Below are positions 22,462 through 37,200 of a stretch of DNA of 64,000 bases, piece after piece; positions within the stretch are counted from its first letter, which is position 1; every line of letters starts with the position of its first letter. Source of the stretch: Myxococcales bacterium (GTDB lineage: Bacteria > Myxococcota_A > Polyangia > Haliangiales > Haliangiaceae); assembly GCA_016706545.1 (NCBI GenBank), contig JADJJK010000007.1:1-64000 (forward strand), given 5' to 3'. A program made the position numbers and the translations under genes. The notes below the pieces were generated by a model. It ran no database searches and was not told the origin of the DNA. It worked only from the letters and a program-made list of their open reading frames with translations.

Positions 22462-22860
22462 GTGTCGATGACTGACCCAATCTCCGATTTCCTGGCCCGC
22501 CTCCGCAACGGCATCCGCGCGCGCAAGCGCGAGGTGGCGTGCCCGCGGTCCAACCTCAAGCTGCGCATCGCCGAGATCCTCCGTGAGGAGGGCTTCCTCG
22601 ACGGCGTGGCCACCGCCGAGGACACCAAGGCGGGTTCCATCACGGTCACGCTCCGCTACGACGGCCGCGCCTCGAACGCGATCACCGGACTGCGCCGCGT
22701 GTCCCGTCCCGGCCAGCGCAAGTACGTCCCGTCGCAGCAGGTGCCCCGAGTCCGCAATGGCCTCGGCATCGCGATCATCTCCACGTCTCAAGGCATCATG
22801 ACCGATCGCGAGGCGCGCAAGCGCGGCGTGGGCGGCGAGGTCCTGTGCGAGGTCTGGTGA
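22462..22860 (+). CDS. rpsH: 30S ribosomal protein S8
   Basis: 16S central-domain binder and, in E. coli, the spc operon repressor. Intact at 132 residues: DPISDFLARLRNGIRARK, then GLGIAIISTSQGIMTDREAR. GTG 22462 fits the spacing to GAGGAAG; the ATG two codons later gives the canonical MTDPISD. Confidence 0.95.
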   Translation: MSMTDPISDFLARLRNGIRARKREVACPRSNLKLRIAEILREEGFLDGVATAEDTKAGSITVTLRYDGRASNAITGLRRVSRPGQRKYVPSQQVPRVRNGLGIAIISTSQGIMTDREARKRGVGGEVLCEVW

Positions 22861-22864
22861 GCCC

Positions 22865-23416
<552 letters not shown>

Positions 23417-23457
23417 GGGGCACCCCGCGCCACTCCCAGCACACCCGGAGAACTGTC

Positions 23458-23838
23458 ATGGCTGGTCACGTCAAGCACCCCGACGAACGCGTCCGCAAGC
23501 GGCTCCGCCGCAAGGTCGCGATCCGCAAGTACATCACCGGCACCGCCGAGCGTCCGCGCCTGTCGGTGTTCCGCTCGGCCAAGCACATCTACGTGCAGGC
23601 CATCGACGACACCACCGGTGCCGTCCTGGCCGCGGCGTCCGACCTCGAGGCCGCGGTCAAGGCCGCCGGCGAGGGCAAGGACAAGAAGGCCAAGGCCCGC
23701 GAGGTCGGCAAGGCGATCGGCGCCAAGCTGCTCGCCAAGCAGGTCTCGTCCGTCGTCTTCGACCGCAACGGCTACCTCTACCACGGCCGCGTCGCCCAGG
23801 TCGCCGACGGCGCCCGCGAAGCCGGTCTCGCCTTCTAG
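23458..23838 (+). CDS. rplR: 50S ribosomal protein L18
   Basis: 5S rRNA-binding protein, 126 residues, intact. RPRLSVFRSAKHIYVQAIDD and VVFDRNGYLYHGRV are the family signatures. Follows rplF after a 41-bp gap. Confidence 0.96.
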   Translation: MAGHVKHPDERVRKRLRRKVAIRKYITGTAERPRLSVFRSAKHIYVQAIDDTTGAVLAAASDLEAAVKAAGEGKDKKAKAREVGKAIGAKLLAKQVSSVVFDRNGYLYHGRVAQVADGAREAGLAF

Positions 23839-23861
23839 ACCCGACGAGCAGGAAGAAACAC

Positions 23862-24392
23862 ATGTCCATCAATCCCGAAGAAGTTGGCGAGCTCGTCGAC
23901 AAGGTCGTGTTCATCAACCGCGTCGCGAAGGTCGTGAAGGGCGGCCGGCGGTTCTCGTTCTCGGCGCTCATCGTCGTCGGCGACCAGAACGGCCACGTCG
24001 GCGCCGGCCTGGGCAAGGCGAACGAGGTGCCGGAGGCGATCCGCAAGGGCACCGACCGCGCCAAGCGCAACCTGTTCCGCATCCCGCTGATCAAGGGCAC
24101 GATCCCCCACGAGATCATGGGCGAGTTCGGCGCCGCCTCGGTGCTGATGCGCCCGGCCGCCCCCGGTACCGGCGTCATCGCCGGCGGCGGCGTCCGCCCG
24201 GTGCTCGAGGTCGCGGGTGTCACCGACATCCTGACCAAGTCGTTCGGCACCTCGAACCCGCACAACGTGATCCACGCGGTCGTCGTGGCGCTCAAGGCGC
24301 TGCGTTCGCCCGGACGTCGCGCGCGTCGGCCGCACGTCGCCGAGATGCGCGGCACACCCGCGGCAGACGGTCGCGGCTCGCTGAAGGACTGA
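23862..24392 (+). CDS. rpsE: 30S ribosomal protein S5, C-terminus disturbed by paired indels
   Basis: S5 guards decoding accuracy. FINRVAKVVKGGRRFSFSAL, GHVGAGLGKANEVPEAIRK, PAAPGTGVIAGGGVRPVLE and SNPHNVIHAVV are intact. Between about 24308 and 24345 another phase reads SPDVARVG, the expected C-terminal motif. The original phase returns at AEMRG, so two compensating indels are likely. Total length of 176 is normal. Confidence 0.94.
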   Translation: MSINPEEVGELVDKVVFINRVAKVVKGGRRFSFSALIVVGDQNGHVGAGLGKANEVPEAIRKGTDRAKRNLFRIPLIKGTIPHEIMGEFGAASVLMRPAAPGTGVIAGGGVRPVLEVAGVTDILTKSFGTSNPHNVIHAVVVALKALRSPGRRARRPHVAEMRGTPAADGRGSLKD

Positions 24393-24397
24393 TCGTC

Positions 24398-24583
<186 letters not shown>

Positions 24584-24676
24584 GCCGGGCAGGGCGTCCG
24601 GCCTCCTGACCCGGCCAGTGGCGCGCTCGTCACGGACACCAGTTTCCGAGGCGGCCCGGGCGCGCAGGACGCTCCC

Positions 24677-25150
24677 ATGGGCACCACTCTCCACACGCTC
24701 TCGCCGAACCCCGGCGCCACCAAGACCAAGAAGCGCCTCGGCCGCGGCCGCGGCTCGGGCACCGGCAAGACCTCCGGCAAGGGCGTCAAGGGCCAGAAGG
24801 CCCGCCCGGGCCACCACGGCGCGCGCATCGGCTTCGAGGGCGGTCAGATGCCGCTCAAGATGCGCATCCCCAAGCGCGGCTTCAAGAACCCGTTCCGCGT
24901 CGAGGCGTTCCCGATCAACGTCTCGACGCTGGAGAAGGCCTTCGACAGCGGCGCGGTCGTCGACCTCGACGCGCTCAAGGCCAAGAGCCTCGTCCCCAAG
25001 CGGGTCGCGTGCGTCAAGATCCTCGGCGAGGGTGACCTCACCAAGAAGCTGACCGTCAAGGCGCACCGCTTCTCGGAGATGGCCAAGGACAAGATCGCCA
25101 AGGCCGGCGGCCAGGCGCTGTCGCTGGACACCGCGGCGGCGGCAGAGTAG
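24677..25150 (+). CDS. rplO: 50S ribosomal protein L15
   Basis: Late-assembly 50S protein, 157 residues, intact. Gly/Arg-rich start KKRLGRGRGSGTGKTSGKG, then GFEGGQMPLKMRIPKRGFKN. The gap of 93 bp before it is longer than most in the cluster and contains nothing recognisable. Confidence 0.96.
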   Translation: MGTTLHTLSPNPGATKTKKRLGRGRGSGTGKTSGKGVKGQKARPGHHGARIGFEGGQMPLKMRIPKRGFKNPFRVEAFPINVSTLEKAFDSGAVVDLDALKAKSLVPKRVACVKILGEGDLTKKLTVKAHRFSEMAKDKIAKAGGQALSLDTAAAAE

Positions 25151-25199
25151 TCGCCAGCCTGGCCCGTGGCCGGCGCGGTTCCCCCTCGGCAGGGACCTC

Positions 25200-26531
<1,332 letters not shown>

Positions 26532-26555
26532 GAGTCGCGGTCGGCGCGGTCGCGC

Positions 26556-27302
26556 GTGCAAATCGTCTACAAGAGCCCGGGACAGGATCGCCGGATGCGC
26601 GAGACCGCCTGGTCGCCGCCGGGATCCTGGATGAGATCTGCGCGGCGGTCGCCCGGGGTCTCGACCTGGGAGCTCGACCGCCTGGCCCGCGCCGCGATCA
26701 AGCGCGAGGGCGTGGTCAGCGCCTTCCTCGGCTACGCGTCGCCGCCGTACCCCGCCGTCACGTGCATCTCCGTGAACGAGGAGATCGTCCACGGCATCCC
26801 GCGCAAGACCAAGATCCTCCGCGAGGGGGACGTCGTCGGGATCGACTTCGGCGTGTTCAAGGCGGACCTGTGCGGCGACTCGGCGCGGACGGTGATCGTC
26901 GGTCGGGGCAGCCCCGAGGCGGTCAAGCTGGTGACCGCGACGCAGCGGGCCCTGGACCTGGCGATCGACCAGTGCCGGGTCGGCAACCGGCTGGGCGACA
27001 TCGGGGCCGCGGTACAGCGCCACGCCGAAGGGCAGGGATTCTCAGTGGTTACAGTCTTCGTCGGGCACGGCATCGGCCGGCGCATGCATGAAGATCCCCA
27101 GGTCCATAACTACGGAGAACCAGGGACGGGAAAAGGCATCAAAGCCGGCCTTGTCATCGCCGTAGAACCTATGGTAAACGCCGGCCTCCCTGACGTCGAG
27201 GTCCTCGACGACCGCTGGACTGCGGTCACCAAGGACCGAAAACTCTCGGCGCACTTCGAGCACACGATCGCCATCCTCGACGAGGGCCCCTGGGTTCTCT
27301 GA
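26556..27302 (+). CDS. map: Methionine aminopeptidase type I, N-terminus disturbed by paired indels
   Basis: Removes the initiator Met. Metal ligands and motifs are clear: DFGVFKADLCGDSARTV (two Asp), GHGIGRRMHEDPQV (His), VIAVEPMVNAG (Glu) and SAHFEHTIAI. Between about 26607 and 26655 the correct phase reads LVAAGILDEICAAVA, while the open frame has TAWSPPGSWMRSARRS, so two compensating indels are probable. From about 27030 to the end the DNA uses more A/T and different codons than its neighbours. adk, often between secY and map, is absent. Confidence 0.92.
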   Translation: MQIVYKSPGQDRRMRETAWSPPGSWMRSARRSPGVSTWELDRLARAAIKREGVVSAFLGYASPPYPAVTCISVNEEIVHGIPRKTKILREGDVVGIDFGVFKADLCGDSARTVIVGRGSPEAVKLVTATQRALDLAIDQCRVGNRLGDIGAAVQRHAEGQGFSVVTVFVGHGIGRRMHEDPQVHNYGEPGTGKGIKAGLVIAVEPMVNAGLPDVEVLDDRWTAVTKDRKLSAHFEHTIAILDEGPWVL

Positions 27303-27372
27303 CCGAGCCTCGTCGACGCCCGGCAACCCTGGCCACGAGTCGCCCTAACCTCACCACCCCCTTGGAACCGTC

Positions 27373-27486
27373 ATGAAAGTTCGAGCGTCGGTCAAGCCCA
27401 TCTGCCCCAAGTGCAAGGTCATCAAGCGCAAGGGCGTCGTGCGGGTCATCTGCACCAACACCCGCCACAAGCAGCGCCAGGGCTAA
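27373..27486 (+). CDS. rpmJ: 50S ribosomal protein L36
   Basis: 37 residues: MKVRASVKPICPKCKVIKRK ending NTRHKQRQG. The CPKC, later Cys and His form the zinc site. infA, which often precedes it, is not in the 70-bp gap after map. Confidence 0.96.
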   Translation: MKVRASVKPICPKCKVIKRKGVVRVICTNTRHKQRQG

Positions 27487-27546
27487 GGGCCTCACGGCAG
27501 CCATCCATCGCACGGAACCTCGAAGGACCACAGGAGAGCCCAGACC

Positions 27547-27929
27547 ATGGCTCGCATCGCAGGCGTCGACCTCCCCCGCAACAAGCGGATCGAGATCGCA
27601 CTCACGTACATCTACGGACTCGGCCGCCACGCGGCCACGGTCGTGCTCAAGCACGCCAACATCTCGCCTGACAAGCGCACCGACGATCTCGACGAGAACG
27701 ACGTGCGCAAGCTGCGTGACGCGATCGACGCCAACTTCCGCGTCGAGGGCGATCTGCGCCGCGACGTCCAGCTCAACATCAAGCGGCTGGTCGACCTCGG
27801 TTGCTACCGGGGCTCGCGCCACGCCGAAACCTGCCGGCGCGCGGTCAGCGCACCCACACCAACGCCCGCACCCGCAAGGGCCCGCGGCGCATGGCTGTGA
27901 AGAAGCAGGGCGGCGCGACCAAGAAGTAG
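27547..27929 (+). CDS. rpsM: 30S ribosomal protein S13, frameshifted in the C-terminal third
   Basis: S13 contacts the 50S subunit and P-site tRNA. ARIAGVDLPRNKRIEIALTY and LNIKRLVDLGCYRG are clear. One C is missing near 27823; restoring it gives SRHRRNLPARGQRTHTNART, then KGPRRMAVKKQGGATKK and the TAG at 27927-27929, 127 residues. As written, the frame ends at 27900 with a foreign tail. Confidence 0.93.
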
Positions 27930-27952
27930 TCCGGACCAAACGAGGAATCGAC

Positions 27953-28375
27953 ATGTCGACCACCAAGGGTAAGCAGAAGAAGAAGGTCCGGAAGAACATC
28001 CAGACCGGCGTCGCGCACATCGCTGCGACGTTCAACAACACCATCGTCTCGATCACCGACGTCTCGGGCAACGTCGTCGCCTGGTCGTCGTCGGGCACGT
28101 GCGGCTTCAAGGGCTCGCGCAAGTCGACGCCGTTCGCCGCGCAGCTCGCGGCCGAGGACGCCGCCAAGAAGGCGATGGAGCACGGCGTCCGCAACGTCAC
28201 CGTGTACGTCAAGGGCCCGGGCGCCGGCCGCGAGTCGGCGCTCCGCGCGCTGAACTCGGCCGGGTTCAAGATCAACCTCATCCGCGACGTGACCCCGGTG
28301 CCGCACAACGGCTGCCGGCCGCGCAAGCGCGCCGTCGCGTGTAACCCCCGACTTCGACCACCTCGCGAATCTTAG
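27953..28375 (+). CDS. rpsK: 30S ribosomal protein S11, last residues shifted
   Basis: S11 of the platform. QTGVAHIAATFNNTIVSITD, TPFAAQLAAEDAAKKAME and VTPVPHNGCRPRKR are intact. The expected end RKRRRV with TAA at 28342-28344 is in another phase because of two extra bases near 28331. As written, the protein continues nine residues past the normal end to 28375. Confidence 0.93.
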   Translation: MSTTKGKQKKKVRKNIQTGVAHIAATFNNTIVSITDVSGNVVAWSSSGTCGFKGSRKSTPFAAQLAAEDAAKKAMEHGVRNVTVYVKGPGAGRESALRALNSAGFKINLIRDVTPVPHNGCRPRKRAVACNPRLRPPRES

Positions 28376-28383
28376 GAATCATC

Positions 28384-29013
<630 letters not shown>

Positions 29014-29122
29014 GCGGTGACGCGCCGCGAGCCCAGGGCTCGACGGCGTACGCGCCGAGAGGCGGGATTCGACCCGCTCACAGGCTGAGCCGCGACGAAC
29101 GCGACTCGACCAAGGAGTCACG

Positions 29123-30137
<1,015 letters not shown>

Positions 30138-30161
30138 CGCGAGGAACAGCGAGAGAACGTC

Positions 30162-30599
30162 ATGCGTCACCGCAATTCAGGAAAAAGGCTTGGTCGGAAC
30201 GCCTCCCACCGTGGAGCGCTCTTCAACAACCTGGTCACCGCGCTGCTCACCTATGGGCGCATCGAGACCACGGAGGCCAAGGCGAAGGAACTCCGGCGCT
30301 TCGCCGACTCGACGATCGCCTGGGGCGTGTCGGTTCATGAGCTGCTCGCCAAGGGCGACAAGATGAACCAGGCCGAGCGCGCCAAGGTCCTGCATGCCCG
30401 CAGGATGGCGCGGCGGACGGTCACCACCCGAGGCGCGCTGGAGCGTTTGTTCTCCGAGATCGCGCCCGCCATGGCCACTCGGCCGGGTGGCTACACCCGC
30501 GTGCTCAAGTCGCGCATCCGCAAGGGTGACGCGGCGCCGATGGCGCTCGTCGAGGTCATCGGGCTCGCCCCGACCCCGTCTGCCGCCCCGGCAGAGTAG
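30162..30599 (+). CDS. rplQ: 50S ribosomal protein L17
   Basis: MRHRNSGKRLGRNASHRGAL, the ITTxxAKAKELRRFAD-like segment and the C-terminal GGYTRVLKSRIRKGDAAPMA identify L17. 145 residues with a short Ala/Pro tail; intact. Last gene of the supercluster. Confidence 0.97.
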   Translation: MRHRNSGKRLGRNASHRGALFNNLVTALLTYGRIETTEAKAKELRRFADSTIAWGVSVHELLAKGDKMNQAERAKVLHARRMARRTVTTRGALERLFSEIAPAMATRPGGYTRVLKSRIRKGDAAPMALVEVIGLAPTPSAAPAE

Positions 30600-30630
30600 C
30601 TCCAGACGGCGCGTTAAGCGCGTCAGATTT

Positions 30631-30677
30631 GGGCCGAGAGCGCTGCCCCCACTTGGGGGCTTGTGTCGTTTCGGCCC
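30631..30677 (+). terminator. Nested stem-loop after rplQ, probable terminator
   Basis: GGGCCGA (30631-30637) pairs with TCGGCCC (30671-30677). Inside it GCCCCC (30645-30650) pairs with GGGGGC (30655-30660) around ACTT. Located 31 bp after the rplQ stop. There is no long T run, so it may be a partial or Rho-assisted terminator. The genes on the other side point the opposite way. Confidence 0.6.
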
Positions 30678-30708
30678 TTGCTAGGCCCCAGCAGGCGCTC
30701 CAGGCAGC

Positions 30709-30780
30709 CCCAGGCGGGCGCAGCAGGCAGGCCCACCCGGTAGCCAGGCAGCCAGGCAGCCGGCAGCCAGGCAGCCGGGC
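30709..30780. repeat. Low-complexity CCAGGCAG tandem-like repeat
   Basis: Short imperfect copies of CCAGGCAGC fill the space between rplQ and the Omp85 gene. The unit is irregular and no coding role is evident. The whole gap 30600-30818 contains only this and the terminator hairpin. Confidence 0.65.
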
Positions 30781-30818
30781 CCCAGCGCAGCCAGCCAGCG
30801 GCGTCCAGGCCCGCAGGA

Positions 30819-33800
30819 TCAGTCGAACCGCATGGCGAAGCCGAAGTGGATGCGGCCTCTGGGGTCGTCTCCGAGCTTGGTGCGCAGCGGGATGGCGTAC
30901 TCGAGCGAGATGGCGCCGACCGGGAGCAGGGCTCGCAGCGCCATGCCGGTGCCCGGGCGGACATCTCCGAGGCTCGCGGCGCGCCAGTCGTTGGTGATGA
31001 CGCCGGCGTCGAGGAACAAGGCCGCGGCCATCGGGCCGGCGATGAGGACCTGGCTATCGATGCTGCCGATCGCCCGGATGTTGCCGCCGGCGGCCAGCAC
31101 CCGAACTTGCTTGACCCCGGTGAAGGGCGGGACCTCCTGCTCGACGATCTCGGTGGCGAGCCGATCCTCGTCGTAGCCGCGGACGGTGCTATCGCCACCG
31201 GCGAAGAAGCGCTCGACCTCCGGCAACACCACCTCGCCGCCCAGCGGGATGCCGTGATCATAGCGGAGGTCGGTGCGCACGAGCACGCGCTCGCCCAGCG
31301 GCCAGTACACCTGCGCCGATCCACCGAGCTTGAGGAAGGTGTCCTGGCCCAGCAGGTACGGGCTGGCAAACGAGATGCTGGCCTGCAAGCGGAAGCCGTC
31401 TTCAGGAGCCAGCGGGGACAGCGCGCCGGAGCGCTTGACCCGCTGCTCCCAGTCGAAGGTCAGCGCCAGCGCGCCGGCGCGGGTGGTCACCGGGATCCGG
31501 TTGTCTGCGGCCCCGGGGCCGGCGGGCCGGATGGTCTCCACCTGGCGGTCGCGCAGCCGAAAGTCGTAGCGCAGGCCGGTCGACAGTGCGCGGGCGGCCC
31601 GGCCGCCGGTGTTGTTGCGCTGCCACGATCGCGACGACGCCACCGTGAGGCCCTTGGTCAGGAGCGAGCCGAACCGGTCGGTGTCCTGCTGGCGCCAGAA
31701 GGTCGACAGCTCGGCGTCGAAGGCCAGCGGCAGCCAGCGCCGGACCAGGAAGCGAGGCACTCGCACGGAGGCGTCGATGAAGGTCAGCTCGGTGCCCAGG
31801 GTGGCGGCCAGGTCGAGCTTGATGCCTCGGCCACCCAGGTTGGGCAGGCTGACGCGACCTTTGAGGAACAGGTTGGGATCGTTGCCATTTAGGTAGGAGG
31901 CGCCGCCCTCCAGATCGAGCTGTGCGCGCGCGTCGAAGCGCTCCTCGACATGAACCACGGCGTGCGAGACCCCATCGCCGTCAATGTACGTGACGTTGAC
32001 CGCGTCGAAGAGCCCGGTGGCGCGCAGGCGGCTCTGGCCTTCGCTCGACAGGTTGGCGGTGAGCGGCAAGCCTTCCTTGAAGCCAAGCTCTCCCAGGATC
32101 ACGTCGCGGTCGGTGCGGAAGTTCCCGCGCAAGATGACCCGGCCCATGCGGCGCGGCTGCAGGTGGCGGAGGCGGAAGCGCAGGGCGAAGCCCGTTCGGT
32201 CCGTCCGCCGGGTCTCCATCTCCACCGACGAGTTCGAGCGCCCCTGGCTGCGCAGCAGGTCGCGCACCACGTCGGCGGCGGCCTCCACCTCTTCTTCGAG
32301 GTAGGTGATCTCCGCTGTCGCCACGCACTGCGATGGGTCGCGGCGGGTGGCCAGCGGCGCGTTCAGCTTCTTCTGCAGGTCGCTCAGGATCTGGTCGCAG
32401 AGCTGCTTGCTCTCGTCGGTGGTGAGGCTGATGTCCTCGGCGGAGCCGGACGGGTCTTCGTTGATGGGCAGCGCCACCTCGATGGTGCGCAGGAAGGTGA
32501 GGTTGCCTTCGTCGATGGTGAACCGCACGTACATCCCGCCGTCGCTGCGCGAGGTGGCGATCTGCGCCAGGCCCAGGCTCAGGCTGGACAAGGACTGGGG
32601 GGTGGGGCCCGCCGCGATCTCGATCTTGGCGTCTCGGTATCCGAGCCTGCGGTACTCGCGCAAGATGCGGTCTGCGTCGTGCTCGAGCTGCTGCGCGGTC
32701 ACCGGCGGCGCGTTGCCGAGCAGGCGCACCACGCTGCCGTAGGGCCGGGTCGCGATGAGCTCGGTGAGCTGCTCGTCGGTCCGCTTGTGGTTGCCCTCGA
32801 ACTCCACGCGGCTCACTCGGCGCGACTTGCCGGCGCTGATACGGAACACGAGCTGATCGAGGTTGCGGAAGCGCTCGCGCTTCCAGGTGACCCGGGCTTC
32901 GAAGTAGCCGCGGCCCTGCAGGTAGGTCGTGATCGCCGCGGCCGACGCATTGGCTTCGACGTCGTCTGCGCTGCCCGCTTCGCTGAAGGTGAGCAGGCTG
33001 CGCAGCTTGTCATCGGTGAATCGGTCCGGGTCGTGGCCCTCGAAGACCACGTCGATGTGGCGGCGCTCGTCGATGCGGACGTACACGTCCACCGTCTTGG
33101 TTCGTCGCTTGAAGTCCGTGGTGGTGTCGATGCGGACGGAGGGGAAGCCGCGCCGACGGTAGGACTCCTCGAGCTGCTTTTTCTCTGCGTTGTGCTGGGA
33201 ATGGGTGAAGCGATCGTCGCAGCCGGCCCGCACCGGGACGGTCAGCAGGCAGTCGCGCTCCCTGCCGAAGTGCGCGCGGATCTCCTTTTCGGACAGCGCG
33301 AGGCCGCCTGGCTGGGTCACGATGATGCGGCCCAGCCGGTACGCCGGCCCGAGCTTGAGCTGGAGGCGGGCGCGCGCTGCGCTCGCGCCTTCGAAGTCGA
33401 TGTCCAGCTTGACCTGTGCCTCGATGAAGCCCTCGTCGTGCAGATACTCGAGGATGCGACCTTCCTCGCGCTGTTGCTCGCAGATCCGGGCCGCCGACGC
33501 CCAGGGCAGGTAGGTGCCGGAGCGCAGCCGCATGCGCCGCGCGACCTCGTCGTCGAGGAGCACCGTGCGGAAGGGCTTGAGCAGCACGATGTCCCAGAAC
33601 CCAAGGTCGACCTGGGTCGTGACCTGGACGGAGCGGATGAGCGGCTTGGGCTCGACCTGGAGCACCGCCACCGTGGCCCCGTTCCGCGCCGCCGCCTCCA
33701 CCGCCACCAGGTGATAGCCCATCGTATCGACCAGCTTGGCGATCTCGAGCCGGCCTTCCACGGTGAGCGGGCGGCGGCGCGGAGCTCGTCTTCGAGCACC

Positions 33801-34231
33801 GCGCGGAGATCCTTGGTGTCGTCGATGAGCTTGCCTCGGAGCTCCCACGCGGTGAAGCGAAGCGGGAGCGCCGCGTTGTTTCCAGCTCCGGTCCCCGCCC
33901 AGCCCCCGCTGGTGCTGGCGAACTCCTCGCAGGTCGGCGCGCGCAGGAGCCCGTCAGGTTCGCCCGCCGTGCTCGCCGGGTCGCTGGCCGGGTCCGCGAC
34001 GGGCTCGGGCTCGGCGGCCTGGGGGTCGCTGGAGCCGGTCGGCTCGCCCGTCGGCGCGCCTGATCCCGTCGGCGCGCCTGGTCCCGTTGGCGCGCCTGGT
34101 CCCGGCGGCGCGGCGGCGGCCGGCGCGGTGGGCCCTGGTTGCTCGCCCGGCGCGGGCGCCTGCGCGTAGGACCTCGCGGGTACCGCGAAGTACACGACGC
34201 CCAGCAGGGAGAGGAGAACCAGGCGCTTCAC
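30819..34231 (-). CDS. Omp85-family outer-membrane assembly protein (BamA/TamA-like), frameshifted
   Basis: Repaired length is about 1137 residues. GTG 34231 begins KRLVLLSLLGVVYFAV, a signal peptide ending near SYAQA, then a Pro/Gly/Ala linker with repeated GAPTG units. Several POTRA-like repeats follow (for example RVEFEGNHKRTDEQL and RVILRGNFRTDRDVI), then a C-terminal beta-barrel with the diagnostic TVRGYDEDRL and a last strand HFGFAMRF. The frame breaks near 33775 (LRAAA to PLTVEGRLEIAKL), one base missing. It starts in a GTGA overlap with the TamB-family gene, so TamA is likelier than BamA, but the order is reversed from the usual tamA-tamB. Confidence 0.85.
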
Positions 34232-37200
34232 GGGAAGAAATAACGATACACCAGCTTGGCCTGGAACTCCTGGATGTCTTCCTCGGCTTCGCTGTCGAAG
34301 TCCTTGTCCAGATAGGCGCCTTGCAGGGTCCACCGAAAGGGGGTGCGGAGCTCGCCGCGCACGTTGACCGTGGCGCCGCGCACCGTGCGCTCCCAGTCAA
34401 GCACTCCGCGCAGGTTGTCGGTGAGCTTCTTCTCGCCGCGTAGGCCAATGGAGCCAAAGTCGAACTGGAAGCGCAGGACGTCCAGGCCGGTCAGGTCCTC
34501 GAGGGAGTTGCCCAGCAGCAGCGAGACCCAGTTGCCGGCGAAGTCCTTGATGAGCTGGTCAGCGGCGCCGGCCGAGGGGTTGGTCGTGGGATCGATGCGG
34601 GTCGGATCGCTGCCGAGCGCGGTGTCGCCGATGGACTGACGGACCTGATCGGGGGTCTTGCCGAAGAAGATGAGCGCCAGGGTCTGCGACTTGTTGTAGC
34701 CGGTGGAGGTGCGCAGGTCCCACTCGGGCTGGAAGATGGTGCCGCGCAAGCTCAGGGTGATCAGGTGATCTCGGCCGCTCGGATCCCGGTAGTCCGCTTC
34801 ACTCTCGACGTTGAGCTGGGGCGTCTGCGCCGGGAAGCGCTGGGCCTGCGAGAAGTTCAGGTTGCCGCGGGTGCGGGTGAAGGCGGCGCGGGTGCCCTGC
34901 ATGCGGAACGTGCCGCGCTGCACCGAGATGGTGCCGGCGATGCGAGGATCTCGCGGGGTTCCGCCGACCTCGAGCTCGCCGTCGAGCTCGATGTCGGCGA
35001 TGTTGTTGGCGACGGCCATCTGCCGGATCCCGACTCGCAGGTTGAGCGCGGCGGCGCCAAGCTCAGGCCACTCTTCCCAGAACGGGCGGTTGCTGCCGGC
35101 CGGCGGGGTGGTGGGGCGGAGCACCTCCCCCAGATCGAAGTTGCGAATGAACTTGCCGTTGACGATCTCCACCGCGCCGTCGGCGCGCAAGGTGCGGTCG
35201 TCTTTGGAGTAGCGCACGCTGAGCCCGCGGCCGGTGAGCAGCAGATCGAGCGTGCTGGGGACGCGAAACGGGATCTCGTCCACGTCGAGCCGGACGCTGG
35301 CCGCCACCGGTTTTAGGTCCCGGATCGTCACCGAGCCGCTGACGTTGCTGAGGATGCCCTCGCCATCGATCACGGCGCTGACGTCCTCGATCTCGATGTC
35401 GTAGGTGGGGATGCCCGAGTTGCTCGAGCTGTCGGCGCTGCTCGAGCTGATCGAGAGCCCACCGCTGCGGAAGGACACCTCGCGTGGCAGCGCGCGCGGG
35501 ATGATGGACAGGGGCGCGGCGGGATCGAAGCTCAAGGTCGCCGACAGCGGGGGCCACACCCCCTTGCCCTGGATGGCCGCCCACTCGATGGTGGCGACGC
35601 CGCTGGCTTGCGAGATCGCCTGCGGCGCGAACGCCATCAGCATCTTGCCGGCGATCTTGCCGTTGATGATGAGCCCCCACTTCGAGGGCGTCAGGCCGTC
35701 GAGCACGATGCTGCCAGCGATGGTCACCTCTCCGCTCTCTCGCTGGTGGATGTCGTCGACCAGGACGCGGACGCCGGTGAACCCCAGGTTGCCTCTGGCC
35801 AGCTTGATGCTGCCGCTTGGCACCTGCACCACCGTCTCCAGCCCCGCGGGGCGAAGGTGGACGTTGGTGGGGCGGAGCTCGAACTCGGGCACCGGCTTGT
35901 CGACGGTCCCGGAGAGCCGCATCTGAAGAGCCAGCGTGCCTTTGAGGTGGTCGAGCTGCAGCGGGGACAGCGTGCCCAGGAGCGAGAGGTCCAAGAGCGA
36001 GAGATCCAGGTCACCCTCGGCGGTCATGGCGAGGAGATCGCGGCTGGCCGTCCCCTGCAGCAGCAGGTCGCCGATGGGCGTGACCAGCCGGATGGGGCAG
36101 GGGACGCGGCTGCTTGGCGCCGGGCCGCGACACGCCAGCTCGAACGTCTTGGGGGTCAGATACACCGAGACCGCGGGCGCGCCCTGGGTCAGCGGCACCG
36201 CGGAGAAGTGCTGCGGTGACAGCAGGTCGCCCGCTCGGACGTCGACGATGGCCTCGAGCTCCGTGAGCTCGATCCACACCTCGGGGCCGGTGAGCGCGGC
36301 CGGGGAGCCGGGGGCTGGCGCCAGCTCGGCCTGCAAGCGGACCTCTCCAGAGGTCCACGCGCGCAGGGGGTACGGCAGCGCCGCCAGGCTGCCGCCCAGC
36401 AGTGGATCCAGCTCGATCCGGCGCCCGGCGACGCGGACGTCCACCGCGAAGGGCGCGACCGTGCCGATGGTCGCGGTCAGGGTGAGGCGCCCGCCCAGCG
36501 CGCTGCCGGCGATGTGCAAGGCGCGAGCGGCGGGGGTCACGGTCAGCCGGCTGTCGCCGAAGAACGCGCCCTTGGCCCAGCCTCGCAGGATCTCGATGGC
36601 GCCGCTCGCGGTGGGCGCCGCGGTGGTGCCGCCGATCGACATCCGGGCACCCATCGTGCCGCCGAAAGCCTCCGGTCCGGTGAAGCGGTCGAGGATCCGC
36701 AGCGGCAGCGCCGAGATGTCGATGGAGCCCAGCAGCTCCGATGGCGGCGGCGGGCCTCGGCGCGGCGCGAGCCCCGGGATCTTGGCCAGCAGCACGTCGA
36801 TATCTCCGCCATCGGCGCGGGTGGCGTGGGCCACCACGCAGGTGCCGCCCTTGCGCCTGGCCTCGTCGCAGCGAGCTTCGTCGGCGTCCCCCAGCGCGGC
36901 GTCGCGTCTCCTGCACAGCGGCCGCGAAGCCTGCCCGTGGCTGACGCACAGGCCGATGCCGTCCCAGGACTCACCAGCCACCGTGATGCGGTCTGCCTGG
37001 GCATAGGCGTCGACGAGGTCGAGCCAGTCGAGCGGATCGGCGCGGCGCGCCAACGACCCTCGCAGGGCGATGTCCAGCGCGTTGATGGTGCCCTTGGCCT
37101 CCGTCGCAAACCCGGAGGCCAGGGCCAGCTTCTCCACCGACAGGTTCTGGCCGTTGATGGTCAACGACTCGACAAACGGCGTGCCGCCCAGCCGGATCCG

